From NCBI RefSeq assembly GCF_006385805.1, contig NZ_VFSG01000001.1, positions 744,001 to 808,000 of the forward strand: DNA of 64,000 nucleotides, written 5' to 3'. Numbering within the stretch: the stretch's first letter is position 1; each line of letters opens with the position of its first letter. The stretch is from Streptococcus xiaochunlingii (GTDB lineage: Bacteria; Bacillota; Bacilli; Lactobacillales; Streptococcaceae). Shown here one piece after another: positions 1 to 8,481 of the stretch. The position numbers were made by a program, and so were the translations under genes. The notes below the pieces were generated by a model, which made no database searches, was not told where the DNA came from, and saw only the letters and a list, made by a program, of their open reading frames with translations.

Positions 1-503
1 ATAGCTTGTAAAAATTTTGTTCTAGCAATTATTCCTGGTTCATAATTATCTGTCCTGTCACTAATCGAATTTAATTTTTCTGTAGAAATTTCTCCATTAA
101 AATCTTTAATAAGTAATGATGCAACTATATTCAAAGTATTAATCGATTCATCCAAAACATCTAAATCTACGTAGTAAGTAATAACATGTTGCTTCTCTGT
201 AGAAGTTTTATCAATAAATTTAGCTCCAACAACGCAATCATTTGGTTGAATTCTACTATTTTTTTTAAACAATTCTCTCATTCTTCTACTTTTTGCAACA
301 ACATCTACATAAGTTACTGAAATTAAAGCTCCTTCAAAATATGAGATATTTAACCAATATTCTTTAAGTTCTTCGAGCTCTTTTTTTAATTTTAATATTT
401 TTTTTTCACTTACAATTTGATTAGCCAACAACTTTGGAGAACCTGGTCGACCACTACTTGATTTTTGCTCAAAACGCCCCTTTAATTGCAATAATTCATT
501 CAT
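1..503 (-). CDS. N-terminal part of a probable S8 subtilisin-like protease (IetS-like), cut by window edge
   Basis: An open frame of 167 codons starts at ATG 503-501 and runs off the left edge. AAAGGA lies 9-10 nt before the ATG, and the gene starts 3 nt after the AAA+ ATPase stop, so the two form one operon. The visible part has a lysine-rich head with GRPGSP, a helical stretch with LKKELEELKEYW, then ALISVTYVDVVAKSRRM and DCVVGAKF. It resembles what I recall of the N-terminal region of S8 proteases that are paired with an AAA+ ATPase. The Asp/His/Ser catalytic residues would lie beyond the window, so protease identity rests on that resemblance and on the neighbour. If right, it is the effector of an IetAS-type plasmid-stability or defence pair. 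It is AT-rich like the rest of 1-2230. Confidence 0.5.
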   Translation of the reverse strand, partial: MNELLQLKGRFEQKSSSGRPGSPKLLANQIVSEKKILKLKKELEELKEYWLNISYFEGALISVTYVDVVAKSRRMRELFKKNSRIQPNDCVVGAKFIDKTSTEKQHVITYYVDLDVLDESINTLNIVASLLIKDFNGEISTEKLNSISDRTDNYEPGIIARTKFLQA

Positions 504-506
504 TCT

Positions 507-1550
507 TTAACATCCTTTTAACTCTCTTGAAACCTGACTTTTTGAAATACCTTTCAAAATCTCTATTTCACGTACTGTGAAACCAAGCTCTTTTAATTCT
601 TCAATTGAAACTTCATCTATCGATTTATATGCATTTGTAAAGATTCGCCTCAAATAATCGTATTTATCAGTTAAACTGCTAAAAGCTACTGCACTCTTTA
701 AAATATTCTTTAGTTCACCTGGATAAGGAATAGGTTTCATCAGAGAGATAATCTTTCTCAATAATTTACTATTTTTCCCAGATTGTTTAAAATCTTTTAA
801 AATATCACTCATTAAAACAATCGAAATATCCAATAAATCATCTTGACTATAATTATTAAAATTAATTACCGCATCAAAACGTCTTATTAAAGCCTTATCA
901 AAAACATCAAACAGATTAGTCGTGGCAATTAAAACAACCTCATCGTTTAGTGAGTCGATTCCCTTCAATATCGCAGAAGTTGCTCTCCCCATTTCTCTCA
1001 AGTCATTGGTATCTAATCTATTTAAAGCGATAGCATCTATTTCATCAAACAATATAACTACTCTGTTTGGTTTAGAAAAACTATTTATTTCCTTAAAGAG
1101 TGAAGCAATATTCTTTGACGTTTGTCCTAATTTACTATCAACTATTGTTTCAAAATCTACAATATATAGTTCTCGTTCCAATAAGCGAGTTATTTGTTTT
1201 GTTGTCTCTGTCTTCCCAGTCCCTGGTGCCCCTTCAAAGAGAAACTTATTTACTCCAATATTCCTCCGAACAGCATTCACGATTCCAATCACATCTTTAG
1301 AGATAGGTTCTGGCAAAGGCAATGATTCTAAATTCAGCAGTGATACCTTCCTTAACGATTCAATATCTTCTTCATTCATTTGTGGAACAAAAGTATTAGC
1401 ATCTGAAAGTAATGCCATTATATATTCAGCTAATTGATAGTCTCCATTTTTATCAAAAGATTTTGCTATCTCATACGCTTCGGTCCTGAATCCCGACTCA
1501 TTCTTCTCTGTAAAATACTTAATTAAGTTAATCACTTGCTTTTTTTTCAT
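507..1550 (-). CDS. AAA+ ATPase with C-terminal helix-turn-helix (IetA-like)
   Basis: 347 aa; ATG at 1550 with GGAGG 8 nt upstream. Residues 1-95 are a helical head. The AAA+ core follows: Walker A GAPGTGKT at 107-114, pore-loop-like LGQTSKNI, Walker B VVILFDEID, sensor-1 ATTN and an arginine-finger-like ALIRRFD. The last 30 residues (FTVREIEILKGISKSQVSREL) read as a helix-turn-helix, so the protein may bind DNA as well as remodel a partner. It is followed after 3 nt by a probable subtilase gene. AAA+/subtilase pairs are known as ietA/ietS, a plasmid-stability locus of Agrobacterium that was later tested as an antiphage system; the match here is by architecture, not by search. It has its own promoter and is isolated from upstream genes by a terminator. 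Confidence 0.85.
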   Translation of the reverse strand: MKKKQVINLIKYFTEKNESGFRTEAYEIAKSFDKNGDYQLAEYIMALLSDANTFVPQMNEEDIESLRKVSLLNLESLPLPEPISKDVIGIVNAVRRNIGVNKFLFEGAPGTGKTETTKQITRLLERELYIVDFETIVDSKLGQTSKNIASLFKEINSFSKPNRVVILFDEIDAIALNRLDTNDLREMGRATSAILKGIDSLNDEVVLIATTNLFDVFDKALIRRFDAVINFNNYSQDDLLDISIVLMSDILKDFKQSGKNSKLLRKIISLMKPIPYPGELKNILKSAVAFSSLTDKYDYLRRIFTNAYKSIDEVSIEELKELGFTVREIEILKGISKSQVSRELKGC

Positions 1551-1580
1551 TGCTAGACCTCCATTTAAAATACTAAACTA

Positions 1581-1623
1581 AGTATAACACTATGGGACAA
1601 AAATGTCAATTTAGGGACAAAAA
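1581..1623 (-). promoter_or_regulatory. Promoter of the AAA+/protease pair with two direct repeats
   Basis: On the minus strand TTGACA (1609-1604), a 17-nt spacer and TATACT (1586-1581) form a near-consensus sigma-A promoter. TTTGTCCC occurs twice, as GGGACAAA on the plus strand from 1594 and from 1614. The copies are exactly 20 bp apart, one inside the spacer and one just upstream of the -35. This looks like an operator for a protein binding one DNA face, perhaps the ATPase's own C-terminal helix-turn-helix. Confidence 0.75.
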
Positions 1624-1627
1624 AATA

Positions 1628-1671
1628 AAAATAACAGGTGTTGTACTTTACTATACAACACCTGTTATTTT
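1628..1671 (-). terminator. Strong terminator after the 177-aa membrane protein gene
   Basis: AATAACAGGTGTTGTA (1630-1645) pairs with TACAACACCTGTTATT (1654-1669), a 16-bp stem with an 8-nt loop. On the minus strand it is followed by a T-rich run. It separates the hsdR unit from the AAA+/protease promoter just downstream. Confidence 0.85.
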
Positions 1672-1690
1672 ATAACTTTGAGAACTTAAA

Positions 1691-2224
1691 TTAGTTCTCC
1701 ACCTCTAGTTTTGCTTTCACCCATTCCTCTTTCATATAACAAGAAAATTTATCAGAAACTATATTCAGCATAGCTTTATATTGTTCAGGCACATCATATC
1801 TTTGCAATTCCTGAAAACTTGGTACAAACTCCGAAAAAGTGATATCTCTATAGGAATACTCTAATTTTTCTTCCAGAAAATTAACTAATTCATTAAATAT
1901 ACTTACAATCTCAGAGTTTCTTCCATCACTGTCTTTTTTTGGGAAATAAGAAATTAATTGATAATAACTTGACCACAAATTTCCCCTCACCATATTAAAA
2001 TTTTTTTCGTTATCACAAACTCTTAAAAACAATAACTCATTATGAAACTCTGTACTTAATTTAATAAAATTCGAGTAGATTTCTCTAACTTCCTTAATCC
2101 ACTGAACACGAGAACTTGAGATAATCTGGGCTTGTATTTGAGCCTTATTATTTCTAATAGTTACAAAAACATTCACAAGTGAAACAAATGCAGCAACTCC
2201 TGCAAAAATCGTAGTCCAATTCAT
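1691..2224 (-). CDS. Small single-pass membrane protein of unknown function
   Basis: 177 aa; ATG at 2224 preceded by TTGGAG. Residues 5-23 are a hydrophobic segment that probably anchors the protein with a long cytosolic tail. The tail is helical and charged, with QWIKEVREIYSNF at about 41-53 and a second helical region rich in Glu and Phe. Small membrane proteins of this shape are frequent in accessory islands, and I do not recognise a named family. The gene lies 19 nt after hsdR in the same direction but is far richer in AT than hsdR, so it probably arrived with the DNA to its left. A function accessory to restriction or defence is only a guess from position. Confidence 0.7.
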   Translation of the reverse strand: MNWTTIFAGVAAFVSLVNVFVTIRNNKAQIQAQIISSSRVQWIKEVREIYSNFIKLSTEFHNELLFLRVCDNEKNFNMVRGNLWSSYYQLISYFPKKDSDGRNSEIVSIFNELVNFLEEKLEYSYRDITFSEFVPSFQELQRYDVPEQYKAMLNIVSDKFSCYMKEEWVKAKLEVEN

Positions 2225-2243
2225 ACTTTTTCTCCAAAACTAC

Positions 2244-5237
2244 CTACCTCCCCACTCTCAGTGGTTCAATCACCTCTTCGATCAGTTGGGTATAGGCTTC
2301 TTTGATTTGTTTTTTGTAGCTGAGTGGGTTGAGGGCGTCTGCTACTTCTGCCTTGTAGTCTTTGTAGCGTTGGCTCTTGGTCAGCTGGCTTTCACCGGCT
2401 TGTTTTTTAGCACCTTTGCGGTAGTGTTGGATATAGTAGCGCAGCTCGTCGGCTCCGATATACCATTTTTTGGCAAAGCTTACGATATGGCTATCGATGA
2501 TGGATTCGATCATCTGGTCCAAGACTCCGGTGATGGATTGTCCTCGGTAGCGTTCGGGCTCTTCTTGGACTTGGGTCCAGAGGTTTTGGATGATCTCGGC
2601 TAGGCTTGGATTGGTCCGGTTCAGGCTCTCGATATAGCTATCCACAGTTGCGATATCCTTGTCACTCAGGGTCTGCTCGTCATTTTCCTCCTGCTGGATC
2701 ATACTCTGGATCAGCATCAGGATATAGGCATAGTTGATCTCATCGACTTGGACAGACTCTAGCTCATAGTGGATGTCCAACTCGTCTTGGCTGTCCACTT
2801 CTAGATCCCTGCTCTTGATCTCCGCCAGGATATTTTGATAGAGGCCTAGATAGGCTTCGAGCTGGCTGTCGCTGAGACCTGTTTCCCGATAGATCTCTTC
2901 CTTATCATACTCTGAGTAGACGCGGATCGAGGCTTGGTACTTGTCAAAGACCTGATAGGCTTTAGCCACCTTTCGGAGCTGGGCTGTTGGAGCCTGCTCG
3001 AGGGCGACTCCTTCTTCTTCAAAGTCTGTGACTTGTCCTTTAAACTCTGCCCAGGCTTTTAAGAAGTTGCGCTTCTCTTCTTCCCAGCTTGGTGCTAGGA
3101 CCTCATTTTCTCCTCCATTGGAGTAGAGCTTGAGGGCATTGTCGACTGCTTCCTTGAAGGCTTGAGGACGCTGGAAGGTGATGATATGGCCGAAGTGCTT
3201 CTTGTCATCAAAGATCCGATTGGTCCGGCTAAAGGCCTGGATCAAGTCCTGTGGGCGCATGGGCTTGCGATCAATAAAGAGCGTAGAAAGACAAGGAGCA
3301 TCAAAGCCGGTCAAGAGACGGTCAACCACGATGACCAGGTCCAACTGCTCATTGCGGTAGAGGTACTTGTCCTGCTTTCTGGCCAGGCGATTGTTGACAT
3401 CAGTGTTAAAGCCCCGCAGATCCGCTAGGCTAAAATGCGTACCAAACTCTTGATTGTAGTCCTCCATGACCTGCTTCATGTGGTCTTGGTAGCCGATGGA
3501 CTCTTCCTCATTTTCAGACACTGAGTAGGTGATGGTGAATTTTGGAAAATCTGGCAAATGGCGTTTGACCCGCTCGGAGACCTTGACCCGCTCCTTGCCA
3601 GCGAGAATGCTTTTGAGCAGATTATAATAGGCCTGTGCTCGTGGGATGGACTTAACCGTCAAGATAGCTTCATAGCTCTTTCCGACCCCTTTTGGGATAT
3701 TAAGCTGTTGCTGACTCTTATTGAGGATGGCATCGAGAACTTCTAGCATGTGCTCCTTGTCCTCATAGGCCTGGTCTGGGATCTCTTCTTCTAGCAGATC
3801 AGAAATGATGGTGTTGCGGTAGTCAACCTTAAAGCCCAGAACCGCTCCATCATGGATAGCTTCCTTGACGGTGTATTCATGCAGGCGATCACCATACTGT
3901 TGGTGGGTAGTCTGAGCCAGGTCTCCCACTTGCTTGCGTTTGTTTTCCTTAAAGATCGGAGTCCCTGTAAAGCCATACCAAAGAGAGTTCTTGAAGTAGG
4001 CCTTGATCTCTTTTTGCGTCTGTGGGGTGACCGCCCGGTGACACTCATCCACAACAAAAGCCACGCGCAGGTCCTTGATCTTCCCAGCATCCCGCTGGTA
4101 CTTCCCTTCTTCAAACTTGCGCATCATGGTTGTAATTTTCTGGATGGTCGTCACCACCACGCGCTTGTCATTGCCCCCTAGGCGCTTGACCAGTTCATGG
4201 GTATTGTCCGTCTCGTCGATGTCGATGACATCATTGGCCGCATAAGAGAGGAAAGACGAAGTCGTCTGCTGGTCTAGGTCTCTGCGGTCGACGACAAAGA
4301 TGGTCTTTTGGATAGCAGGGATCTGCAAGAGATTGCGCGCTACCTTGTAAGAGGTTAGTGTCTTACCTGATCCGGTTGTATGCCAGATATAGCCCGACTC
4401 TTGACGACGAGAGGCTTCCTGTACAGCCTCGATGGCATGGATTTGATAGGGACGCAAGAGGATGAGGGCTTTCTTGCTATCGTCGATGACCGAGTACTGC
4501 ATGACCATCTGGTGGGCCCGAGGAATAGAGAGGACCTCATGCGCAAAGCTATTGAGATCGATCATGGGTTGGTTGTCCTTGTCCACCCACTTGGTCAGGA
4601 ATTGCTTGTTTAGCTTGCTTTCACGGGCTGCAGCGATATAGCGTGTGTCGATCTTATTGGTCACGACAAACATCTGCAAGCTGGAGTAAATCCCCCGGAA
4701 CTTGCCTTCACGGTCGTACTTTTTGATCTGGTGAAAGGCATCTAGAAAGGCTACTCGTGGGCTCTTGAGTTCGATATGGATGAGAGGCAGCCCATTGATC
4801 AGAAGGGTCGTATCGAGCCGTCGATCCTGGTCTAGTGGATAGGCCTTGTCGCGTTCGACTTGATTGACCACTTCATAGCTTGACTTACCAGCAGCGATAT
4901 TGTCCCGCCAGATGACCGCGAGACGGATGGTGCCTAGACTGGCATCCTCACGTTGAACTTCAACCTTGGCGATGCCATTTTCACCAGCAAGCCACTTGGC
5001 TGCTTCATAGTAGCTGACAAAGTTGAGCTGGTTCTTGATCTGGCGCTTTTCTTGGTCGGTCAAGGGATGGTCCGCTAGTACGGTGACATTGTTTTGCGCC
5101 AGCTTGTCAAAGAAATTGTCCCACAACTGGTCTTCATTCTTGAGATCCTCGCGGTAGGTCCACTGACTCTCTCCTGATGTCAACTGCTGGATCAACTGTC
5201 TTTCGATCTCAAGTTCTGGAGTTGCTACTGCCTTCAT
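2244..5237 (-). CDS. hsdR: Type I restriction enzyme R subunit (HsdR), 997 aa
   Basis: The motor and nuclease subunit of a type I restriction-modification enzyme; it translocates DNA using ATP and cuts unmodified DNA. I start it at ATG 5237, not at the upstream in-frame start, because AAAGGA sits 8 nt before it and the homologous sequence begins here. In order: nuclease motif with Asp142 and Glu156-Leu-Lys158 (HIELKS), Walker A TTGSGKT at 287-293, DECHR at 397-401, GFTGTP, and the helicase motif [10 protein letters not shown]. All key residues are present, so the subunit looks functional. No hsdM or hsdS is visible on either side, whereas R, M and S genes usually adjoin; partner genes may lie left of the window or be lost. 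Base composition is clearly more GC-rich than 1-2230. Confidence 0.93.
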   Translation of the reverse strand: MKAVATPELEIERQLIQQLTSGESQWTYREDLKNEDQLWDNFFDKLAQNNVTVLADHPLTDQEKRQIKNQLNFVSYYEAAKWLAGENGIAKVEVQREDASLGTIRLAVIWRDNIAAGKSSYEVVNQVERDKAYPLDQDRRLDTTLLINGLPLIHIELKSPRVAFLDAFHQIKKYDREGKFRGIYSSLQMFVVTNKIDTRYIAAARESKLNKQFLTKWVDKDNQPMIDLNSFAHEVLSIPRAHQMVMQYSVIDDSKKALILLRPYQIHAIEAVQEASRRQESGYIWHTTGSGKTLTSYKVARNLLQIPAIQKTIFVVDRRDLDQQTTSSFLSYAANDVIDIDETDNTHELVKRLGGNDKRVVVTTIQKITTMMRKFEEGKYQRDAGKIKDLRVAFVVDECHRAVTPQTQKEIKAYFKNSLWYGFTGTPIFKENKRKQVGDLAQTTHQQYGDRLHEYTVKEAIHDGAVLGFKVDYRNTIISDLLEEEIPDQAYEDKEHMLEVLDAILNKSQQQLNIPKGVGKSYEAILTVKSIPRAQAYYNLLKSILAGKERVKVSERVKRHLPDFPKFTITYSVSENEEESIGYQDHMKQVMEDYNQEFGTHFSLADLRGFNTDVNNRLARKQDKYLYRNEQLDLVIVVDRLLTGFDAPCLSTLFIDRKPMRPQDLIQAFSRTNRIFDDKKHFGHIITFQRPQAFKEAVDNALKLYSNGGENEVLAPSWEEEKRNFLKAWAEFKGQVTDFEEEGVALEQAPTAQLRKVAKAYQVFDKYQASIRVYSEYDKEEIYRETGLSDSQLEAYLGLYQNILAEIKSRDLEVDSQDELDIHYELESVQVDEINYAYILMLIQSMIQQEENDEQTLSDKDIATVDSYIESLNRTNPSLAEIIQNLWTQVQEEPERYRGQSITGVLDQMIESIIDSHIVSFAKKWYIGADELRYYIQHYRKGAKKQAGESQLTKSQRYKDYKAEVADALNPLSYKKQIKEAYTQLIEEVIEPLRVGR

Positions 5238-5363
5238 CCGTCTATCCTTTTCCTGTACATAATCTCCTATTATTATAGCATGTTTGGGAAAGAAATTAAC
5301 GCTTTCAAAGCATTTTGTTGGTTTTTCGCGCAAAAAAACGAACCTGGTTTGGTTCGTCTTTTC

Positions 5364-5729
5364 TTAGTCAAGTTGAATCCCTTTTTCTGCTAGATTGTCT
5401 AAACATTCTTGGAGGTAAGTAGTCCGGTGCTCGGGATAGATGGGAGTATTCAAAACTTCTTCTTCTAGCTCTGGGTAGGCTGGGCAGGTTTTGCCTCGGT
5501 AGGTCGGCTCCCACCATTCTGGGCTGACCTTGTAGCCACGAGCGGTCATCTCCTCCATGATCAGGCGGTGATAGGCATAGAGGCGATAGGGCGAGTAGTC
5601 AAAGACATAGTTGACCGTCGCGTGCTTCTTGCCCCAGCCATTGCCTCGAAGGGCGCAGCATTCCCGGTGTTGCCCTAGGAGCTGGGGTCGAGGGAGTTTG
5701 GGAATCAAATCTTGGTGCCACAGTCTCAT
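5364..5729 (-). CDS. Pyrimidine-dimer DNA glycosylase / endonuclease V family protein
   Basis: 121 aa. MRLWHQDLIPKLP, then LLGQHRECCALRGNGWG and a His/Tyr-rich stretch (YSPYRLYAYHRLIMEEM) match the small pyrimidine-dimer excision family (PF03013 type, TIGR02328 subgroup) of Firmicutes. Enzymes of the T4 endonuclease V type cut the glycosidic bond at cyclobutane dimers. Catalysis in the T4 enzyme uses an N-terminal Thr; here residue 2 is Arg, so activity on dimers is a family-based inference only. AGGAGG precedes ATG 5729, which directly follows the stop of the DUF1722 gene, so the two are translationally coupled. Confidence 0.8.
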   Translation of the reverse strand: MRLWHQDLIPKLPRPQLLGQHRECCALRGNGWGKKHATVNYVFDYSPYRLYAYHRLIMEEMTARGYKVSPEWWEPTYRGKTCPAYPELEEEVLNTPIYPEHRTTYLQECLDNLAEKGIQLD

Positions 5730-6107
5730 CTATTGACCTCCTAGTAGTGTAGAGTCTTGCAAGTAGTGATTGGGGTAGCGCTCAAGGAGCGTTTGGATCC
5801 CCTTGATGAGATCTTCTTGGCTAACTTGCCCATGCTGGTATTTCTCAAGTAGCAGCATGAAGTCAGCCTTTTCCTCAGGAGTCGCCTGCTTTTTGAAATA
5901 GCCCCAGATATGCTGGAAGGCATTGGAGACCTGGCCACGATTTTCCGGCAAGGCCAGCGCTTGCTGGATCAAGTCCTCGACGTGACTGACCTCAACCTGG
6001 TCTTGCTTGAGGTATTCCCGGATCTCCTTGTAAATGTTGCTGGAATGACTCAGCACCAGGTATTTATTTTTCGCCCATAGGACTTGGCAGTGATGTTTTT
6101 GATCCAC
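5730..6107 (-). CDS. DUF1722 (YbgA-like) protein
   Basis: 125 aa; GTG start at 6107 with AGGAGA 7 nt upstream. The opening HHCQVLWAKNKYLVLSHS followed by YKEIREYL is the DUF1722/YbgA signature; the rest is helical. Biochemical function is unknown to me. In Escherichia coli ybgA lies next to the photolyase gene phr; here the homologue is coupled to a pyrimidine-dimer glycosylase, so a link with UV damage recurs. It is the first gene of the minus-strand run that continues into hsdR, though 127 nt separate the glycosylase stop from the hsdR ATG. Confidence 0.8.
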   Translation of the reverse strand: MDQKHHCQVLWAKNKYLVLSHSSNIYKEIREYLKQDQVEVSHVEDLIQQALALPENRGQVSNAFQHIWGYFKKQATPEEKADFMLLLEKYQHGQVSQEDLIKGIQTLLERYPNHYLQDSTLLGGQ

Positions 6108-6578
6108 TCGTATCTCCTTTTGATCTTCTCTATCAATAGTCCTCCCATTATACCATGGAAATGAGTTAAGTCATAGAAAAAGTAGACCTACAAGGCCCGT
6201 TTTTCTCTCTGTTTTATTTATCAAAGGGAGGCTTTTAACTGTTCCAGCCTGAGACTAGAAAATAAAGAGGAAGGGGCTCAAAACGAATTGAACACGGGTG
6301 CGGATTGTGTAAAAAGCGCAAAATACATTATTACTATATCCAAGACAGACTAGCTGATTGAATCCTTCTCTCTCCTTTTAGCTCGGAAGAATCCTAATCA
6401 GCCTTGTGGGTGCAGGACAACGAAGCAATCCCATACAATAGTGCTTCTGTCCTGCTCCCTATTTTGACTTTATCCGCAGGCGCCCTTTGTATCTTGATTT
6501 AGTCATGGAACTTCTTCGAAGTTCGCTGACGTCCGATCTCACCTAAGGAAAGTTTCAAAGACAACATTATCCATAAGC
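6108..6578. other. 471-bp intergenic region with structured DNA, no gene seen
   Basis: No credible ORF. It holds the upstream region of the DUF1722 gene; a hairpin at about 6411-6458, where GCAGGACA and GAAGCA pair with TGCTTC and TGTCCTGC, without a T-run; and the 56-bp dispersed repeat at 6500-6555. AGCCTGAGAC occurs twice, at about 6247 and 6584. It may contain an untranslated RNA, but no promoter is clear. Confidence 0.5.
6500..6555. repeat. 56-bp dispersed structured repeat, copy 1
   Basis: It matches 35451-35506 at 49 of 56 positions by eye. It begins TAGTCATGG, has a 7-bp hairpin GAACTTC-TTC-GAAGTTC, then CGCTGACGTCCG and CTCACCTAAGGAAAGTTT. In the other copy the last stem pair changes from C-G to T-A, which keeps pairing. 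Confidence 0.75.
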
Positions 6579-6609
6579 AAAAAAGCCTGAGACCCGCTCA
6601 GACTTTTTT
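6579..6609 (-). terminator. Terminator of the ABC exporter operon
   Basis: AAAAAAGCCTGAGA and GCTCAGACTTTTTT form a stem around CCC. On the minus strand the hairpin ends in a T-run a few nt after the exporter stop codon. Confidence 0.85.
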
Positions 6610-6612
6610 GTA

Positions 6613-8481
6613 TTAATCAATTTCAAGGCCACCGGTGTAGAGGCGGTAATAAGTCCCACGTTCTGCCATCAAGGAAGCGTGGTTGCCTCGCTCGATGATG
6701 CGTCCCTTGTCCATGACCATGATCACATCCGAGTTGACGATGGTTGAGAGACGGTGGGCGATGACAAAGACAGTCCGTCCTGCCATCAGGCGATCCATCC
6801 CCTCTTGGACCATCTTCTCTGTCCGTGAGTCGATTGAGGAAGTCGCTTCATCCAGGATCAAGACTGGCGCATTGGCCAAGGCTGCACGCGCAATAGCGAT
6901 CAGCTGACGTTGACCGTTTGAGAGACCGGCTCCATCATCGTTCAAGACGGTATCATAGCCTTGGTCCAAATGTTTGACGAAGGAATCCACATTGGCAATG
7001 CGGGCTGCTTCCAGGATTTCCTCCCGGGTCGCATCTGATCGACCATAGGCGATATTTTCTGCGATAGTTCCAGTGAAGAGGTGGGTATCCTGCAAGACGA
7101 TCCCTAGCGAACGACGGAGCGAATCTTTCTCGATCAGCTTCACATCGATCCCATCATAGGTGATAGATCCTGATTGGATATCGTAGAAACGGTTGATCAA
7201 ATTGGTAATGGTGGTCTTCCCTGCTCCTGTCGCGCCGACAAAGGCCACCTTTTGCCCCTTGTCCGCGTAGAGGTTGATATCGTAAAGGATTTGGTTCTTA
7301 TCATTGTAGGAGAAGTCTACATTTGTAAAGACGACATTTCCGACCAGTTTGACCAGTTCGTAGTCGCCATTTTCCCGAGGGTGTTTCCAAGCCCAGAGGT
7401 TGGTCTTCTTATCAGTGATGACCATGCGACCATCGACCTCTTCATAATTGACCAAGGTGACTTTCCCTTCATCCACTTCGACTTCTTCATCCAAGAGATC
7501 AAAGATCCGATCTCCCCCAGCAAGAGCCATGAGGACAAAGTTCAACTGTTGCGATACTTGGGTGATAGGACCGTTAAAGGAACGGTTGAGCTGAAGGAAG
7601 GCCATGAGTCCACCAATGGTAAGGCCACTGATGCCATTCAAGGCGAAGATCCCTCCGACCAGCGAGGTCAAGACGAAGGAAACATTTCCCAGGTTCCCCA
7701 ATATAGGCATCAAGACATTGGCATAGCGGTTGGCCTGATAAGATGACTCAAAGAGTTGGTCATTGATCCGCTCAAAGGCTTCAATGCTTTCTTCTTCATG
7801 GACGAAGGCCTTGACCACCTTTTGACCAGACATCATCTCTTCGATAAAGCCGTTTTCAATCCCTAAGTTCTTTTGCTGATCGGCGAAATAGCGACCAGAT
7901 TTGCCAGAGATATCCTTGATGACATAGGCCATGACTCCGACCATCAAAAGAACGAGAAGGAAAAGGAGAGGGCTGATCATGATCATGCTGACTGCTACCC
8001 CGACAATGGTGATAGCAGATTGCAAGAGCTGCGGGATAGACTGCTCGATCGCTTGGCGAAGAGCATCGATGTCATTGGTGTAGATCGACATAATATCCCC
8101 GTGTTGGTGGGTATCGAAGTACTTGACAGGGAGCTTTTGCATGCGGGCAAAGAGCTGGTTCCGTAGCGAGCGAAGCGTATCCTGAGAGACTGTCGCCATA
8201 ATGAGGGAGAAACCATAGTTGGCCAAAACTCCCAAAATACCAACTACTGCTAGCATCATCAAGAAGCTGAGGAGAGGACCAAAGTCCCTGCTTCCAATAT
8301 CCAACATGGGTTGGATGTATTGGTCCACCAAGGCCCGGATAGAGGAGGTAATATAAACCGTAGAGAGGGAGGCTGCCACAATAAGGACTGCTGCTAAGAT
8401 GAGAACGAACTTATATTGTTTCCACATATAGTCTAGCAAGCGCACGAGAGAGCCCCAGCTGGCTTTTTTCTTATTCTTCAT
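6613..8481 (-). CDS. Heterodimeric ABC exporter, subunit 2 (catalytic-site half), 622 aa
   Basis: A membrane domain of about six helices (residues 25-320) is fused to a nucleotide-binding domain. I choose ATG 8481 because AAGGAGG lies just upstream; it overlaps the partner gene by 11 nt. The nucleotide domain has Walker A GATGAGKT, Walker B LILDEATSS with the catalytic Glu, and H-loop IAHRLSTI, all canonical. Its signature is LSNGQ instead of LSGGQ. This complements the defects in the partner and gives one good and one degenerate ATP site, as in LmrCD- and PatAB-type multidrug exporters. Substrate unknown; drug or peptide export is the family expectation. Confidence 0.9.
   Translation of the reverse strand: MKNKKKASWGSLVRLLDYMWKQYKFVLILAAVLIVAASLSTVYITSSIRALVDQYIQPMLDIGSRDFGPLLSFLMMLAVVGILGVLANYGFSLIMATVSQDTLRSLRNQLFARMQKLPVKYFDTHQHGDIMSIYTNDIDALRQAIEQSIPQLLQSAITIVGVAVSMIMISPLLFLLVLLMVGVMAYVIKDISGKSGRYFADQQKNLGIENGFIEEMMSGQKVVKAFVHEEESIEAFERINDQLFESSYQANRYANVLMPILGNLGNVSFVLTSLVGGIFALNGISGLTIGGLMAFLQLNRSFNGPITQVSQQLNFVLMALAGGDRIFDLLDEEVEVDEGKVTLVNYEEVDGRMVITDKKTNLWAWKHPRENGDYELVKLVGNVVFTNVDFSYNDKNQILYDINLYADKGQKVAFVGATGAGKTTITNLINRFYDIQSGSITYDGIDVKLIEKDSLRRSLGIVLQDTHLFTGTIAENIAYGRSDATREEILEAARIANVDSFVKHLDQGYDTVLNDDGAGLSNGQRQLIAIARAALANAPVLILDEATSSIDSRTEKMVQEGMDRLMAGRTVFVIAHRLSTIVNSDVIMVMDKGRIIERGNHASLMAERGTYYRLYTGGLEID

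Noticed and set aside
922-1437. 171-codon ORF opposite the AAA+ ATPase gene
   Set aside because: Antisense shadow; the minus strand encodes complete AAA+ motifs.
2286-2603. Plus-strand ORFs within hsdR (also near 3162, 3852 and 4380)
   Set aside because: Shadows of a GC-richer gene; no domain, no binding site.
5238-5333. Longer N-terminus of HsdR
   Set aside because: No Shine-Dalgarno; the added residues look like translated intergenic DNA.
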